Shown here piece by piece: positions 1-10,536 of a DNA stretch of 46,764 nucleotides; the stretch's first letter is position 1, and every line of letters begins with the position of its first letter. Origin of the DNA: Clostridia bacterium (GTDB taxonomy: Bacteria; Bacillota; Clostridia; Oscillospirales; Acutalibacteraceae); the NCBI GenBank assembly GCA_017520705.1, contig JAFXFF010000019.1, positions 1 to 46,764 on the forward strand, written 5' to 3'. The notes under the pieces were generated by a model. That model saw only the letters and a program-made list of their open reading frames with translations, did not search any database and was not told the DNA's origin. The translations under genes were made by a program, and so were the position numbers.

Positions 1-121
1 CCTGTCCTTCACCGGCTACTACGACCTAACCTTTGGCGCAACCGGCTGGGTCATAACCGCCATCAAGCAGGACGGCAAGAGCCAGCCCGTGATGTATCTG
101 CAGACCATTGAAATGAAATAA
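1..121 (+). CDS. C-terminal end of an unidentified protein (partial)
   Basis: An open frame enters from the left edge (first full codon at position 2) and ends at TAA 119-121, giving 39 residues that end in MYLQTIEMK. The piece is rich in aromatic and small residues (TGYYDLTFGATGW). No family can be recognised from so short a tail. It is followed by a strong hairpin terminator, as expected for the last gene of a transcription unit. The start and the function lie outside the window. Confidence 0.6.
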   Translation, partial: LSFTGYYDLTFGATGWVITAIKQDGKSQPVMYLQTIEMK

Positions 122-140
122 CCATCGCTTACACAAGAAA

Positions 141-170
141 AAACGGTCCCATTCGGATGGGACCGTTTTT
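141..170. terminator. Bidirectional intrinsic terminator
   Basis: A 12-bp perfect stem (AAACGGTCCCAT, 141-152, with 157-168) and a TCGG tetraloop are followed by a T run on the plus strand. The opposite strand also carries a T run. It serves the plus-strand gene ending at 121 and secA, which ends at 186 on the minus strand. Confidence 0.9.
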
Positions 171-185
171 ATCTTTATTCTCTGC

Positions 186-2915
<2,730 letters not shown>

Positions 2916-2966
2916 CTATCGTCAAACCTTTCTTAAAAAAGTACATACGTGCACAGCTTAAATTTG

Positions 2967-2995
2967 ATTATAACACATTCTTTCGCCGATGGCAA
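2967..2995 (-). promoter_or_regulatory. Sigma-A promoter of secA
   Basis: On the minus strand, TTGCCA (2995-2990) and a perfect TATAAT (2972-2967) are separated by exactly 17 bp. Transcription would start near 2960, leaving a leader of about 45 nt before secA ATG 2915. Confidence 0.85.
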
Positions 2996-3040
2996 CCGCC
3001 AAAGGTAAAAATTCCGTGAACAACAAAATCCGCCATCCTA

Positions 3041-3069
3041 TTGACAAGGCTACCGAAAACCAGTATACT
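3041..3069 (+). promoter_or_regulatory. Sigma-A promoter of the DUF2975/XRE pair
   Basis: TTGACA (3041-3046) and TATACT (3064-3069) with a 17-bp spacer. The promoter lies inside the longest open frame of the downstream gene, so the ATG at 2989 is upstream of the transcript and cannot be the start. It is arranged back to back with the secA promoter. Confidence 0.85.
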
Positions 3070-3099
3070 GTTTTTCGATATAAGAAAGGGGCGTTGGCT

Positions 3100-3555
3100 G
3101 TGAAACTCATCGGAAAAGGCGGTCTGAGCCGTCATATTGAAATCGCGCTCACCGTGCTGCTGTGCGTGGTGCCCATCCTATTGGTGAGCCTGCCCTTTGG
3201 CATCACGTGGATCACCGAGCGTACCCCCGACGACGCATATTACGTCAAATATCTGGTCATCCTCGCCTATTCGGGCGTGATGAGCGAGCTGATCCTGTGG
3301 CAGGGCCGCGGCATGATCCGAAACGTCAACCGCGGACTGGCCTTCTCCCTCAGCACGGTGCGCCACCTGCGGGTAGCGGCGGTAGAGGTGCTGGTGCTGG
3401 CGGCCTTTTACCTAGCCACCATGTTCTGGATGTCCAAATTCTTTATGGCGTTCCTATTTGTGGTATTCGTACTGGGCGGATGCCTGCTCTTTGTGCTGGC
3501 GGAGATCTTCCGTCAGGCCATCGAGTACAAAGAAGAAAACGATATGACCATCTGA
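3100..3555 (+). CDS. DUF2975 (YoaS-like) four-helix membrane protein
   Basis: This 151-residue protein has four predicted membrane segments (IALTVLLCVVPILLVSLPFG; YLVILAYSGVMSELILW; AAVEVLVLAAFYLATMF; FFMAFLFVVFVLGGCLLFVL). Its architecture matches the DUF2975 family, represented by Bacillus YoaS, which has no established function and is typically coded next to a small XRE regulator like YozG. That partner follows here after 8 bp. The start is set at GTG 3100, with GAAAGGGG 8 nt upstream; the longer frame from 2989 begins before the promoter. The assignment rests on length, topology and neighbour. Confidence 0.75.
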   Translation: MKLIGKGGLSRHIEIALTVLLCVVPILLVSLPFGITWITERTPDDAYYVKYLVILAYSGVMSELILWQGRGMIRNVNRGLAFSLSTVRHLRVAAVEVLVLAAFYLATMFWMSKFFMAFLFVVFVLGGCLLFVLAEIFRQAIEYKEENDMTI

Positions 3556-3563
3556 GGTGACGT

Positions 3564-3773
3564 ATGGGTATTCGTATTAACTTGGATACGATGATGGCGC
3601 GCCGCGGCATCGGCCTGACCGAGCTGGCGGACAAGGTGGGCATCACCCCCGCCAACATGTCCATCCTCAAGAACAATCACGCCCGTGCGGTGCGATTTTC
3701 CACCCTGGACGCCATCTGCCGCGTGCTGGAATGCCAACCGGGGGATATTTTAGAGTATACGGAAGAAGAGTGA
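3564..3773 (+). CDS. Small XRE-family regulator (YozG-like)
   Basis: This 69-residue protein consists almost entirely of a Cro/CI helix-turn-helix: IGLTELADKVGITPANMSILK gives the two DNA-contacting helices, followed by RFSTLDAICRVLECQPGDILEY. This is the classic end of YozG-type regulators partnered with DUF2975 proteins. GAGGTGA sits 5 nt before ATG 3564, and the gene is co-transcribed with the upstream membrane protein. It probably regulates its own operon, with the membrane protein possibly modulating it; that link is inference from family context. Confidence 0.85.
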   Translation: MGIRINLDTMMARRGIGLTELADKVGITPANMSILKNNHARAVRFSTLDAICRVLECQPGDILEYTEEE

Positions 3774-3806
3774 AAAGAGCCGACCCGTCACGGGTCGGCT
3801 CTTTTT
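3774..3806. terminator. Bidirectional intrinsic terminator
   Basis: A 14-bp stem (AAAGAGCCGACCCG, TCA loop, CGGGTCGGCTCTTT) is followed by T residues on both strands. It is shared by the XRE gene (+) and the convergent YD-repeat lipoprotein (-). Confidence 0.9.
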
Positions 3807-3809
3807 TAA

Positions 3810-5117
3810 TCAAATACCGCTTGCAAAGCTCTTCAAAATCAGGTCTGCCCACAAGGCGTCGATATGGCACTGAGAATTCTCCACATAGGTGATCTCCACG
3901 GTATCGGTGGAGGTGTAACCCTCGGGGTACAACTCACCGGCAGGATAATAGCTGCTTTCCACCATCTTGCACACCATACCCGCCTCGTTATATTCGCGGG
4001 TGGTGGTGTGGCGATAGCCGGAGGAGCCGCTGTTTTCCTCTTTGATCAAACGTCCCTTATCGTCGTAGGTGTACACTCTCTCGCTGGAGCCAGAATTCCG
4101 CAGGTATTTCACCAAGCGGCCCTGTGCGTCGTACTCCCAGGTGCTCTTTTCGCCAAAGCGGTTGATCACCTGCACCAGACGACCCTGGGCGTCGTAGGAG
4201 AAAGTAGTGGCACTCGTTTTGCCGTTCGGTTCGGTGGCCGTCACCTTGACGATACGGCCCTCGGCATCCTTCTCCGCGGTGTATTCCATCATACCGCCGC
4301 TGGCGGACATACCATAACTCCACGCCAACGCATCCTTAGTGTTGTAGGGGTGGAAATTGAAATTGGCGTCGCCGGTATCCGAGACCGACAGCTTCATCAT
4401 CACGTTGCCGTTGGGGTAGTAGAAATACCTAGTCTGGGTTTCACAACCATTTGAGGAGGTCTGCACCTCGTAGGTGATGCGACCATCCTCATCGTAGGTG
4501 TATACGGCGGTTTGCTCTCGATCGGTGCTTTGCTCATCGACGTAATCCGTCTTTTTGGATACACAGTTGCCGTGGGCATCGTAGGCGTAGATATGGGTGT
4601 AATTAGGATATTCCTCGCGGATGAGGAGACCCTTTTCATCGTACTCGTAGATGACGTAGCTCTCGCCGTCGCCAAAGCCGGAATTGATCATCTTGACGGT
4701 GCGCTCGGCAGGATATTCGAAACGCATATTGCTCTCCTCCACCTCGCCGTCTGTATCCGTGATGGTGCGTACCAGAGTGGCGGGACGCTTTTGCTCGTCA
4801 AAGGTGACCTCCATACGCATATCGGAACGGTTTCCTTCATCGTCCTGCTCGTAGCCGGTCATCACCGCACCCGTGTCGGTCCATTCGATGGAGGTGATCA
4901 CCTCTTCGGTGGAGGTTTGATCGCCCTCTTGATCGGTGGACAGATAGCGATAGCCACCCAACAGCTCCTTGGCGGAGGCGTCGATGGCAACATCGCCGCC
5001 GTTCTCGCCGCCGTTCTCGCCACCGGTTTCGCCGCCGGTGGTGTCGGTAGCGCCGCAGGAGCACAGCAGACACAGGGAGAGACACAGAACCAGTAACAAA
5101 GACCATGCCTTTTTCAT
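3810..5117 (-). CDS. Lipoprotein with YD/RHS-like repeats
   Basis: A 435-residue exported lipoprotein. The signal peptide MKKAWSLLLVLCLSLC ends in the lipobox LLCSC, followed by a Gly/Glu/Asn-rich spacer (TGGETGGENGGENGG). The body carries at least six tyrosine-aspartate repeats of the RHS/YD type, such as YDAQGRLVQV, YDAQGRLVKYL, YDDKGRLIKEE, YDEKGLLIREE and YDAHGNCVSKK. These form beta-strand rolls in RHS and wall-associated proteins. No C-terminal toxin domain follows, so this is a short surface-anchored YD protein rather than a full RHS toxin. It is last in a minus-strand run after the DUF6062 gene (38-bp gap, AAAGGAGG ribosome site). The function is unknown; binding or wall association is a guess. 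Confidence 0.8.
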   Translation of the reverse strand: MKKAWSLLLVLCLSLCLLCSCGATDTTGGETGGENGGENGGDVAIDASAKELLGGYRYLSTDQEGDQTSTEEVITSIEWTDTGAVMTGYEQDDEGNRSDMRMEVTFDEQKRPATLVRTITDTDGEVEESNMRFEYPAERTVKMINSGFGDGESYVIYEYDEKGLLIREEYPNYTHIYAYDAHGNCVSKKTDYVDEQSTDREQTAVYTYDEDGRITYEVQTSSNGCETQTRYFYYPNGNVMMKLSVSDTGDANFNFHPYNTKDALAWSYGMSASGGMMEYTAEKDAEGRIVKVTATEPNGKTSATTFSYDAQGRLVQVINRFGEKSTWEYDAQGRLVKYLRNSGSSERVYTYDDKGRLIKEENSGSSGYRHTTTREYNEAGMVCKMVESSYYPAGELYPEGYTSTDTVEITYVENSQCHIDALWADLILKSFASGI

Positions 5118-5155
5118 AAAAATCCTCCTTTTTGTTTGAGGTTTTGCTTACACGA

Positions 5156-5842
5156 TCAAAGCTCGCGGGTGGTGAGATACCACACCGAGCGCTCAATGGA
5201 GTCCTTGGAATTGCCCCAGTCGTTGTTGCCGGCGTTGGAGTGATCGTACATACGGCAGAAATGGTGCACATCCTCACGCAGAGTGGTGAGATAGCCCTGC
5301 GCCAGTTTGGACGCGGCCTTGGCAAAATCGGGCTGGGCTTTTTTGCTCATCGCCCCCGTGGAGGCCTCCACCAGCGCGGCGAAATGGGGCAGGCAGAGGC
5401 TGTCCTGCCGCTCGAAGAGGTCGCGAAAATCGCGCTGCCCCTCCCAGGTGCGGCAGACGGTGCCGAGCATCTTATCCATCGCGCTGTCCAGCTGCTCACA
5501 CACAAAGCAGGTGGACAGCGCCGCGGCGGCGTCCTTGGCCTGCTTTTTGGCGGCCTTGCCCATAAAATTACCGCTGAAGATCTGGCGCTCCAGCTCCTCC
5601 AGGCGGCTCTCCATGGTCAAGGCTACGCTCAGGCGGTTGCGCTGACCCAGAGTTTGGCGATAATGGTGGAGGCAGAAGCCTTTTTTATTGGTCTCGATGC
5701 GGATGTCCGGCTCCATCATGGCAGCGCCGGTGATGTACTCCACCGCCCGCTTCTCCAGCGTATTGCGCAGGCGGCAGATGGGACAGCCGTCCCCCTCCTC
5801 GAATACCTCGGCAACGGGGATATTGGTAATGTCGTAACGCAT
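5156..5842 (-). CDS. DUF6062 family cysteine-rich protein
   Basis: This 228-residue soluble protein has three Cys/His clusters: CPICRLRN near residue 20, GFCLHHYRQ near 55, and CFVCEQLD near 112 with CLPHF near 150. These could form zinc or other metal sites. The pattern and length agree with DUF6062, a family found in Clostridia with no established function. No signal peptide or membrane segment is visible. It starts at ATG 5842, 12 bp after YmdB, and is probably co-transcribed with it. The family name is given from memory of the motif pattern. Confidence 0.65.
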   Translation of the reverse strand: MRYDITNIPVAEVFEEGDGCPICRLRNTLEKRAVEYITGAAMMEPDIRIETNKKGFCLHHYRQTLGQRNRLSVALTMESRLEELERQIFSGNFMGKAAKKQAKDAAAALSTCFVCEQLDSAMDKMLGTVCRTWEGQRDFRDLFERQDSLCLPHFAALVEASTGAMSKKAQPDFAKAASKLAQGYLTTLREDVHHFCRMYDHSNAGNNDWGNSKDSIERSVWYLTTREL

Positions 5843-5854
5843 TTTTACCTCTCC

Positions 5855-6616
5855 TTACACGCGGATTCTACGCACAGCCGTACATTTGCCGGTGGCGTCG
5901 TCCAGAGTGAACAGCACGCCGTCCATGGCGCAGGGGCCCTCAGCGGTGGCAAAGCGGACCGGCAGTTTGGTGCGCATCTTTTCAATAGACAGCTCGGTGC
6001 GAACACCCAGACAGGAGTGAATGGGCCCCGTCATACCCACGTCGGTGATGAAGCCGGTGCCGCCCTCCAGGACCTGCTCGTCGGCGGTGGCCACGTGGGT
6101 GTGGGTGCCAAAGAGGGCCGAGATGCGCCCGTCGGCATAGGCGGCTAAGGCCCGTTTTTCCGCCGTGGCCTCGGCGTGGAAATCCACGATGCAGAATTTT
6201 TCCGCGTCTTTCAGTAAGTCGTCCAAGACCTCAAAGGGGGAGGCCAGCGACTCCATATACACCGTGCCCTGCAGATTGATCACCGCCACCCGATAGCGGC
6301 CGCGATCCACCACCGTCATACCCCGACCGGGGGTGCCGACAGGCAGGTTGGCGGGACGGAGCAGAAACTCATTCTCCTCCAGCATCTCGTAAAACTCGTG
6401 GCGGCGAAAGGTATGGTTGCCGCCGGTGATGACGTCCGCACCCGCGTCGAAAATATGCTTGGCGGAGACGGGGGTGATGCCGTTGCCGTCGGCGCTGTTT
6501 TCGCCGTTGACAATGCAGACGTCCACAGCGAGCTCCCGCTTGATGCGGGGCAGGTGCTGCTGCAGATGACGGCAGCCGATGGCACCCACCACGTCGCCGA
6601 TACACAGTATGTTCAT
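5855..6616 (-). CDS. ymdB: YmdB-type metallophosphoesterase (TIGR00282)
   Basis: YmdB proteins hydrolyse cyclic nucleotides (2',3'-cNMP or cAMP) and influence biofilm and RNA metabolism in Bacillus. The 253-residue length is typical. Metal-binding motifs are all present: NILCIGDVVGAIG (Asp), VNGENSADGNGI, TGGNHTF, DFHAEATAEK and GTHTHVATADEQ. The C-terminal block TDVGMTGP is also characteristic. The upstream DAK2 gene ends with its own terminator at 6634-6665, so YmdB may depend on read-through or on a weak unseen promoter. DUF6062 and the YD lipoprotein follow. Confidence 0.93.
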   Translation of the reverse strand: MNILCIGDVVGAIGCRHLQQHLPRIKRELAVDVCIVNGENSADGNGITPVSAKHIFDAGADVITGGNHTFRRHEFYEMLEENEFLLRPANLPVGTPGRGMTVVDRGRYRVAVINLQGTVYMESLASPFEVLDDLLKDAEKFCIVDFHAEATAEKRALAAYADGRISALFGTHTHVATADEQVLEGGTGFITDVGMTGPIHSCLGVRTELSIEKMRTKLPVRFATAEGPCAMDGVLFTLDDATGKCTAVRRIRV

Positions 6617-6633
6617 AAAAATCCTCTTTCTAT

Positions 6634-6665
6634 GAAAAAACGCGGAGCGGATAATCCGCTCCGCT
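6634..6665 (-). terminator. Intrinsic terminator after the DAK2 gene
   Basis: GCGGAGCGG pairs with CCGCTCCGC (6642-6650 with 6656-6664). On the minus strand the stem is followed by a six-T run. It lies between the DAK2-domain gene and ymdB and probably attenuates transcription into ymdB. Confidence 0.8.
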
Positions 6666-6670
6666 GTTTT

Positions 6671-8356
6671 TTACTCTACGGAAATGAAGTAATAATAGAC
6701 AGGCTGACCGCCGGGGATGGCGGACACGTCCACCTCAACGCCCATACGGGACATCTTGCCGCGAATATTCTCGCACACGGCCTCGGCGTCCTGTTCGCTG
6801 ACGCTGTCACCGTAAATAACGGTGATGAAATTGACATCCTTATCCGATGCCAGACGGCCACGGACCAGACGACGAGCCAGACGGGGAGCAGCCACCGCCA
6901 CATCGGTATCCACAAAGGACAGTTTGCCGTTATCCAACGCCAGAATCTGACCCTCCTGAATCTTGTGGCCCTCAAAGTCGCTGTCGCGGGCGGCAAAGGT
7001 CACCGAACCGGTGGACACGTTATCCGCCGCCTTCTGCATGGCAATGGCGTTGGTGTCCGCGTCCTCATCCGGATTGAAGGCCAGCATGGCGGCAATGCCC
7101 TGAGGAATGGTGCGGGTGGGCAGAACCACGACCTTACGGTCGGCCAGCGGCACCGCCTGCTCGGCGGCGAGGATGATATTCTTGTTATTGGGCAATACAA
7201 ACACCGTCTTGGCGGGGGTGGCCTCGATGGCGGAGAGAATGTCGTCGGTGGAGGGATTCATGGTCTGACCGCCGGATACCACCTGATCGCAGGCCAGGTC
7301 ATCGTGGAACAGGCTGTGCAGACCGTCGCCGGCGGCAACCGCCACAAAGCCGTAATCGTTCTCCGGCTCCACACGCTCCAGCTTGGGTACCGCGGCGTCG
7401 GCGGCGGCATCCGCCTCGCCCACCCAGCCGGCGTTCTCGTGCTGGATGCGCATATTTTCCACCTTAACGGTCTCAAACTGACCGTACTTGATGGCCTCCT
7501 CCAGCGCCTTGCCGGGGTGGTTGGTGTGGACGTGAACCTTAATGATCTCGTCGTCATCCACCACCACAACGCAGTCGCCGATGCTCTCGAGATAAGCACG
7601 CAGGCTCAGGGGATCCAGCTTACACTTGGGATCGCGGCCCACGATAAACTCGGTGCAATAGGCAAACTCGATATCCTGCTCATAGCTGCCCACGGTGCTC
7701 TTCTGCGCCGCCTTGACGGGTGCGGCCTGGGTATCGCCGGCGACGATCTCGCCGCCCTTGAACACATCCAGCATCGCCTCGATGATGACACAGAAGCCCT
7801 TACCGCCGGCGTCCACCACGCCCGCCTTCTTTAGCTGGGGAAGCAGGTCGGGGGTGCGCTCCAAAGAGGCCTCAGCCTCGGCGCAGATGGCCTCCCACAC
7901 AGCGATGGGATCCTTGTTCTTCTTAGCAAATTTCTTACCCGCCTCGGCGGCCTCGCGGGAGACGGTGAGGATGGTACCCTCCGTGGGCTTCATAACCGCC
8001 TTATACGCAGCCTCCACGCCATAGGACAGAGCCACGGCCAAGTCGTTACCGTCGGCCTCCGCCTTGCCCTTCAGGCCCTTGGAGAAGCCACGGAACAGCA
8101 GCGACAGAATGACGCCGGAGTTGCCGCGGGCACCGCGCAACAGGGCGGAGGAAGCCACATCCGCCACCTCGGTGGCGGTGGGATCCTGCAAGCGAGCCAG
8201 CTCACGGGCCGCATTGGCAATGGTCATAGACATATTGGTACCGGTGTCGCCGTCCGGCACGGGGAACACATTTAAGGCGTCAACCGCCTGCTTGACGTTG
8301 GACAGGGCATGGGAGGCGGAAATCATCGCATCCCGCAACACAGATCCTTTAATCAA
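6671..8356 (-). CDS. fakA: DAK2-domain fatty acid kinase subunit (YloV/FakA-like)
   Basis: FakA phosphorylates FakB-bound exogenous fatty acids to acyl-phosphates for phospholipid synthesis. The 561-residue length is close to family members. The N-terminal DAK2 nucleotide-binding domain shows VFPVPDGDTGTNMSMT, RGARGNSGVILS and GVVDAGGKGFCVI. A middle domain has IKVHVHTNHPG, and a C-terminal DegV-like region ends in GGQPVYYYFISVE. The start is a TTG at 8356 with AAAGGAG 8 nt upstream. The Asp23/YloU gene lies directly upstream, the conserved yloU-yloV arrangement of Firmicutes. No FakB gene is in the window. Confidence 0.93.
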   Translation of the reverse strand: MIKGSVLRDAMISASHALSNVKQAVDALNVFPVPDGDTGTNMSMTIANAARELARLQDPTATEVADVASSALLRGARGNSGVILSLLFRGFSKGLKGKAEADGNDLAVALSYGVEAAYKAVMKPTEGTILTVSREAAEAGKKFAKKNKDPIAVWEAICAEAEASLERTPDLLPQLKKAGVVDAGGKGFCVIIEAMLDVFKGGEIVAGDTQAAPVKAAQKSTVGSYEQDIEFAYCTEFIVGRDPKCKLDPLSLRAYLESIGDCVVVVDDDEIIKVHVHTNHPGKALEEAIKYGQFETVKVENMRIQHENAGWVGEADAAADAAVPKLERVEPENDYGFVAVAAGDGLHSLFHDDLACDQVVSGGQTMNPSTDDILSAIEATPAKTVFVLPNNKNIILAAEQAVPLADRKVVVLPTRTIPQGIAAMLAFNPDEDADTNAIAMQKAADNVSTGSVTFAARDSDFEGHKIQEGQILALDNGKLSFVDTDVAVAAPRLARRLVRGRLASDKDVNFITVIYGDSVSEQDAEAVCENIRGKMSRMGVEVDVSAIPGGQPVYYYFISVE

Positions 8357-8386
8357 AGGTAAGCACTCCTTTCACTTGCGGGCGGA

Positions 8387-8740
8387 TTATTCGGGCTGAA
8401 TACCGTCCACAAAGACATTGACCTTTTTGACCGTCAGGCCGGTGGCCTCCTCGACGGTATAACGCACCTTATTCACGATGCTCTTGGCGATGGCGGAGAT
8501 GTTCATACCGAACACCACCTCAATGTGGATGTCCACCACCAGACGATCGCCCTCGTTGCGTACGCGGACGCCGTCCTCCACCAAAGCCTGACGGCTGAGC
8601 ATCGCGCGCAGACCCTTGCGGGTGCCCTTGCGCACCATACCTACCACGCCGTAGCAGGAGGATACCGCCTCACCGATGATGTGGCGGAAATAATTCTGAG
8701 AGATCTCGATGGTTCCGTATCGATTGTCGATGCGAATCAT
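8387..8740 (-). CDS. Asp23/Gls24 family protein (YloU)
   Basis: A 117-residue member of the Asp23/Gls24 envelope-stress family, small cytoplasmic proteins associated with the membrane and cell-envelope homeostasis. Hallmarks are the N-terminal IEISQNYFRHIIGEAVSSCYGVVGM and the central VDIHIEVVFGMNISAIAKSI, followed by the terminal VNVFVDGI. It precedes the DAK2 gene by 30 bp, as yloU precedes yloV in Bacillus. It is probably co-transcribed with the upstream substrate-binding lipoprotein (39-bp gap). Confidence 0.93.
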   Translation of the reverse strand: MIRIDNRYGTIEISQNYFRHIIGEAVSSCYGVVGMVRKGTRKGLRAMLSRQALVEDGVRVRNEGDRLVVDIHIEVVFGMNISAIAKSIVNKVRYTVEEATGLTVKKVNVFVDGIQPE

Positions 8741-8779
8741 ATCAACACACCTTTCTTGTATAGGTTATTTTAAACACGT

Positions 8780-10273
8780 TTACTTCCACGAGGCGATGCC
8801 GTGATAGGGATCGTAGCCGGTGGGGGTGACTGCCGTCAGGCGGCGGTCGTAGGCGGCCACGCCGCCACGATAACAAAGGGGGATAAAGGGCACATCCGTG
8901 CCGAACACGTCCAAGAAGGACTGGAGGGCGGTTTCGCCGCCGAGATAGCTGCGATAGGCAGCCACGGCCGTGCTGTCCGCCGCCACGCCGTAGGAGGTCT
9001 TGCCCCCCAGCAGCAGAGAGCGTAGGCTCATATCCGCCGCGAAGCGGTACTCGCCCAGATACAACTCGTACTCGCCGTCGGCCAGCGCCGTGCGGTATTC
9101 CGCCACGCTCATGGGCATCAAGGTGACCTTGACACCGCAGGCGGCCGCCTGACTGCGGATGTGCTCCGCCACTGCGGCACGGTCGGTGCGGTCACGATTG
9201 TAGATCAGCCGCAACTCAGGCAGTTTCTTGCCCGCCAGCGGGTAGCCCGCCTGCTCTAACAGCGCGGTGGCGGCATCCGCATCCTGACCCTGCGAGGGGG
9301 CGGTGCAATCCGCCATCGGCGCCCACGCCGCAGGCAGCGGCGAGGCGGAGGCAACACCGTGCTCGGCGTACACCGCCGCTATGGCGGTGCGGTCCAGAAG
9401 CAGGCTCAAGGCCCGCCGCACCTCAGGCAGACCCAGCTGCTTGTGGGTGCTGTTGACGCCGAGAAACACCATGGCGTTCAGCGCCACCGGCTGGCTGGCA
9501 CCCGTAATGCGGGGGGTCTCCCCCTCGCTGAGGTCGTCGAAATAATAGGCCAATTTCCCCGATGCCAGGGCGTAGTACCGCGCCGCCGTACCCGGCAGAT
9601 GCCGCAACGCCACCTGGGCAAACCGCACCTCGGTGGGATGGTGGGGATTCTTGACCAGCTGCAGGCCGCTGTCGGTCTGCTCAGTCATATACAGGCCGCC
9701 GCCGATGGGGGCCTGTGCCGCCTTGTCGGTCAGGGTGGAAGCCTTGACCACCGGAAAGGTCAGGCAGGCATCCGCGTGAATATCGGCAGAGGCTAAGGTA
9801 AAGGTGACCTGCCGCTTCTTCTTATCCGCTTTGGCAGAGGTCACGTTGGCAAGCAGGGTTTTGTAATTGGCAGAGGTCCGGGCCCGTTCAAAGGACTTGA
9901 CCACGTCCTCCACCGTGACGGCAGAGCCGTCGGAGAACACCGCCCCCTCCCGTAGGGTAACGGTCAGGTGGGTGGCATCGGTCTGTGTAACCTCAGCCGC
10001 CAAGGAAAGGGTGGGTACGTAGCCGTCGCCGATGACCGTCAGGCTGTCGTACAGCAGATGGGACAACCGGAGGTTGACCTCGGTGGTGGCGGAAAAGGGG
10101 TTGAGGGTGTCGTCATGACTGTAAGGGAGGGAGAAAACCAACGGCTCCTCGGGGGTGTCGGGCACCGTATCGCCGTCCCCCACGATGAGGTCGTCGGTGG
10201 GGTCGGGTACCTCGTCGCAACCGCCCAGCAGCAGCACACACAGCGCCAGCAGCACCAGCCATACACGCCGCAT
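8780..10273 (-). CDS. Extracellular solute-binding lipoprotein, family 5 (peptide/nickel type)
   Basis: A 497-residue ABC-transporter substrate-binding lipoprotein. The signal peptide MRRVWLVLLALCVLLLGGC ends in lipobox LLGGC. The mature part matches SBP family 5: SLPYSHDDTLNPFSATTEVNLRLSHLLYDSL and the LREGAVFSDGSAVTVEDVVKSF signature. Typical ligands are oligopeptides, but this cannot be read from sequence. The chosen start is ATG 10273 (GTG 10276 is possible), both after AAGGAGG; the longer frame to 10285 overlaps that ribosome site. It is an orphan, with no permease or ATPase gene beside it. Its promoter is at 10341-10369. Confidence 0.88.
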   Translation of the reverse strand: MRRVWLVLLALCVLLLGGCDEVPDPTDDLIVGDGDTVPDTPEEPLVFSLPYSHDDTLNPFSATTEVNLRLSHLLYDSLTVIGDGYVPTLSLAAEVTQTDATHLTVTLREGAVFSDGSAVTVEDVVKSFERARTSANYKTLLANVTSAKADKKKRQVTFTLASADIHADACLTFPVVKASTLTDKAAQAPIGGGLYMTEQTDSGLQLVKNPHHPTEVRFAQVALRHLPGTAARYYALASGKLAYYFDDLSEGETPRITGASQPVALNAMVFLGVNSTHKQLGLPEVRRALSLLLDRTAIAAVYAEHGVASASPLPAAWAPMADCTAPSQGQDADAATALLEQAGYPLAGKKLPELRLIYNRDRTDRAAVAEHIRSQAAACGVKVTLMPMSVAEYRTALADGEYELYLGEYRFAADMSLRSLLLGGKTSYGVAADSTAVAAYRSYLGGETALQSFLDVFGTDVPFIPLCYRGGVAAYDRRLTAVTPTGYDPYHGIASWK

Positions 10274-10340
10274 CACACGACCCACCTCCTTCGCTTTGAA
10301 AAGTGCGCAGAGTTACGCACATTACATCATAAGCGTATGT

Positions 10341-10369
10341 ATTATAGCACTTTTCTATCCAATAATCAA
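10341..10369 (-). promoter_or_regulatory. Sigma-A promoter of the solute-binding protein operon
   Basis: On the minus strand, TTGATT (10369-10364), a 17-bp spacer and a perfect TATAAT (10346-10341). It drives the run through the Asp23 and DAK2 genes. Confidence 0.85.
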
Positions 10370-10427
10370 GGATTTTCTGCTCGAACGGGAAAATTCCACA
10401 TCTGTATGAAAAATTTTCAAAAAAATG

Positions 10428-10455
10428 TTGTAATTTTTTCTATATATGCTAAAAT
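10428..10455 (+). promoter_or_regulatory. Promoter of the metG-valS operon
   Basis: TTGTAA (10428-10433), a 16-bp spacer and TAAAAT (10450-10455) preceded by TGC, giving an extended -10 (TGCTAAAAT). The leader to metG is about 75 nt. The rest of the AT-rich 10274-10536 gap holds only the divergent promoter at 10341-10369 and the hairpin at 10498-10517. Confidence 0.7.
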
Positions 10456-10497
10456 ATAACGGTTAATGTGGCGTAATAGGGTCACAGACAATAAAAA

Positions 10498-10517
10498 GTA
10501 GGGTCCATTCACCCTAC
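10498..10517 (+). other. Small hairpin in the metG leader
   Basis: A perfect 7-bp stem GTAGGGT/ACCCTAC with a 6-nt loop ends just before the AAAGGAGG ribosome site of metG. There is no T run directly after it and no T-box features. It may modulate translation or mRNA stability; the role is unknown. Confidence 0.4.
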
Positions 10518-10536
10518 AAAAAAAGGAGGCTCTCAT

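Noticed and set aside
2989-3099. N-terminal extension of the DUF2975 protein from ATG 2989
   Set aside because: The strong promoter 3041-3069 lies inside it, and GTG 3100 has a proper ribosome site.
10456-10536. T-box or SAM riboswitch before metG
   Set aside because: The leader is too short and lacks the T-box bulge sequence and a terminator/antiterminator pair.
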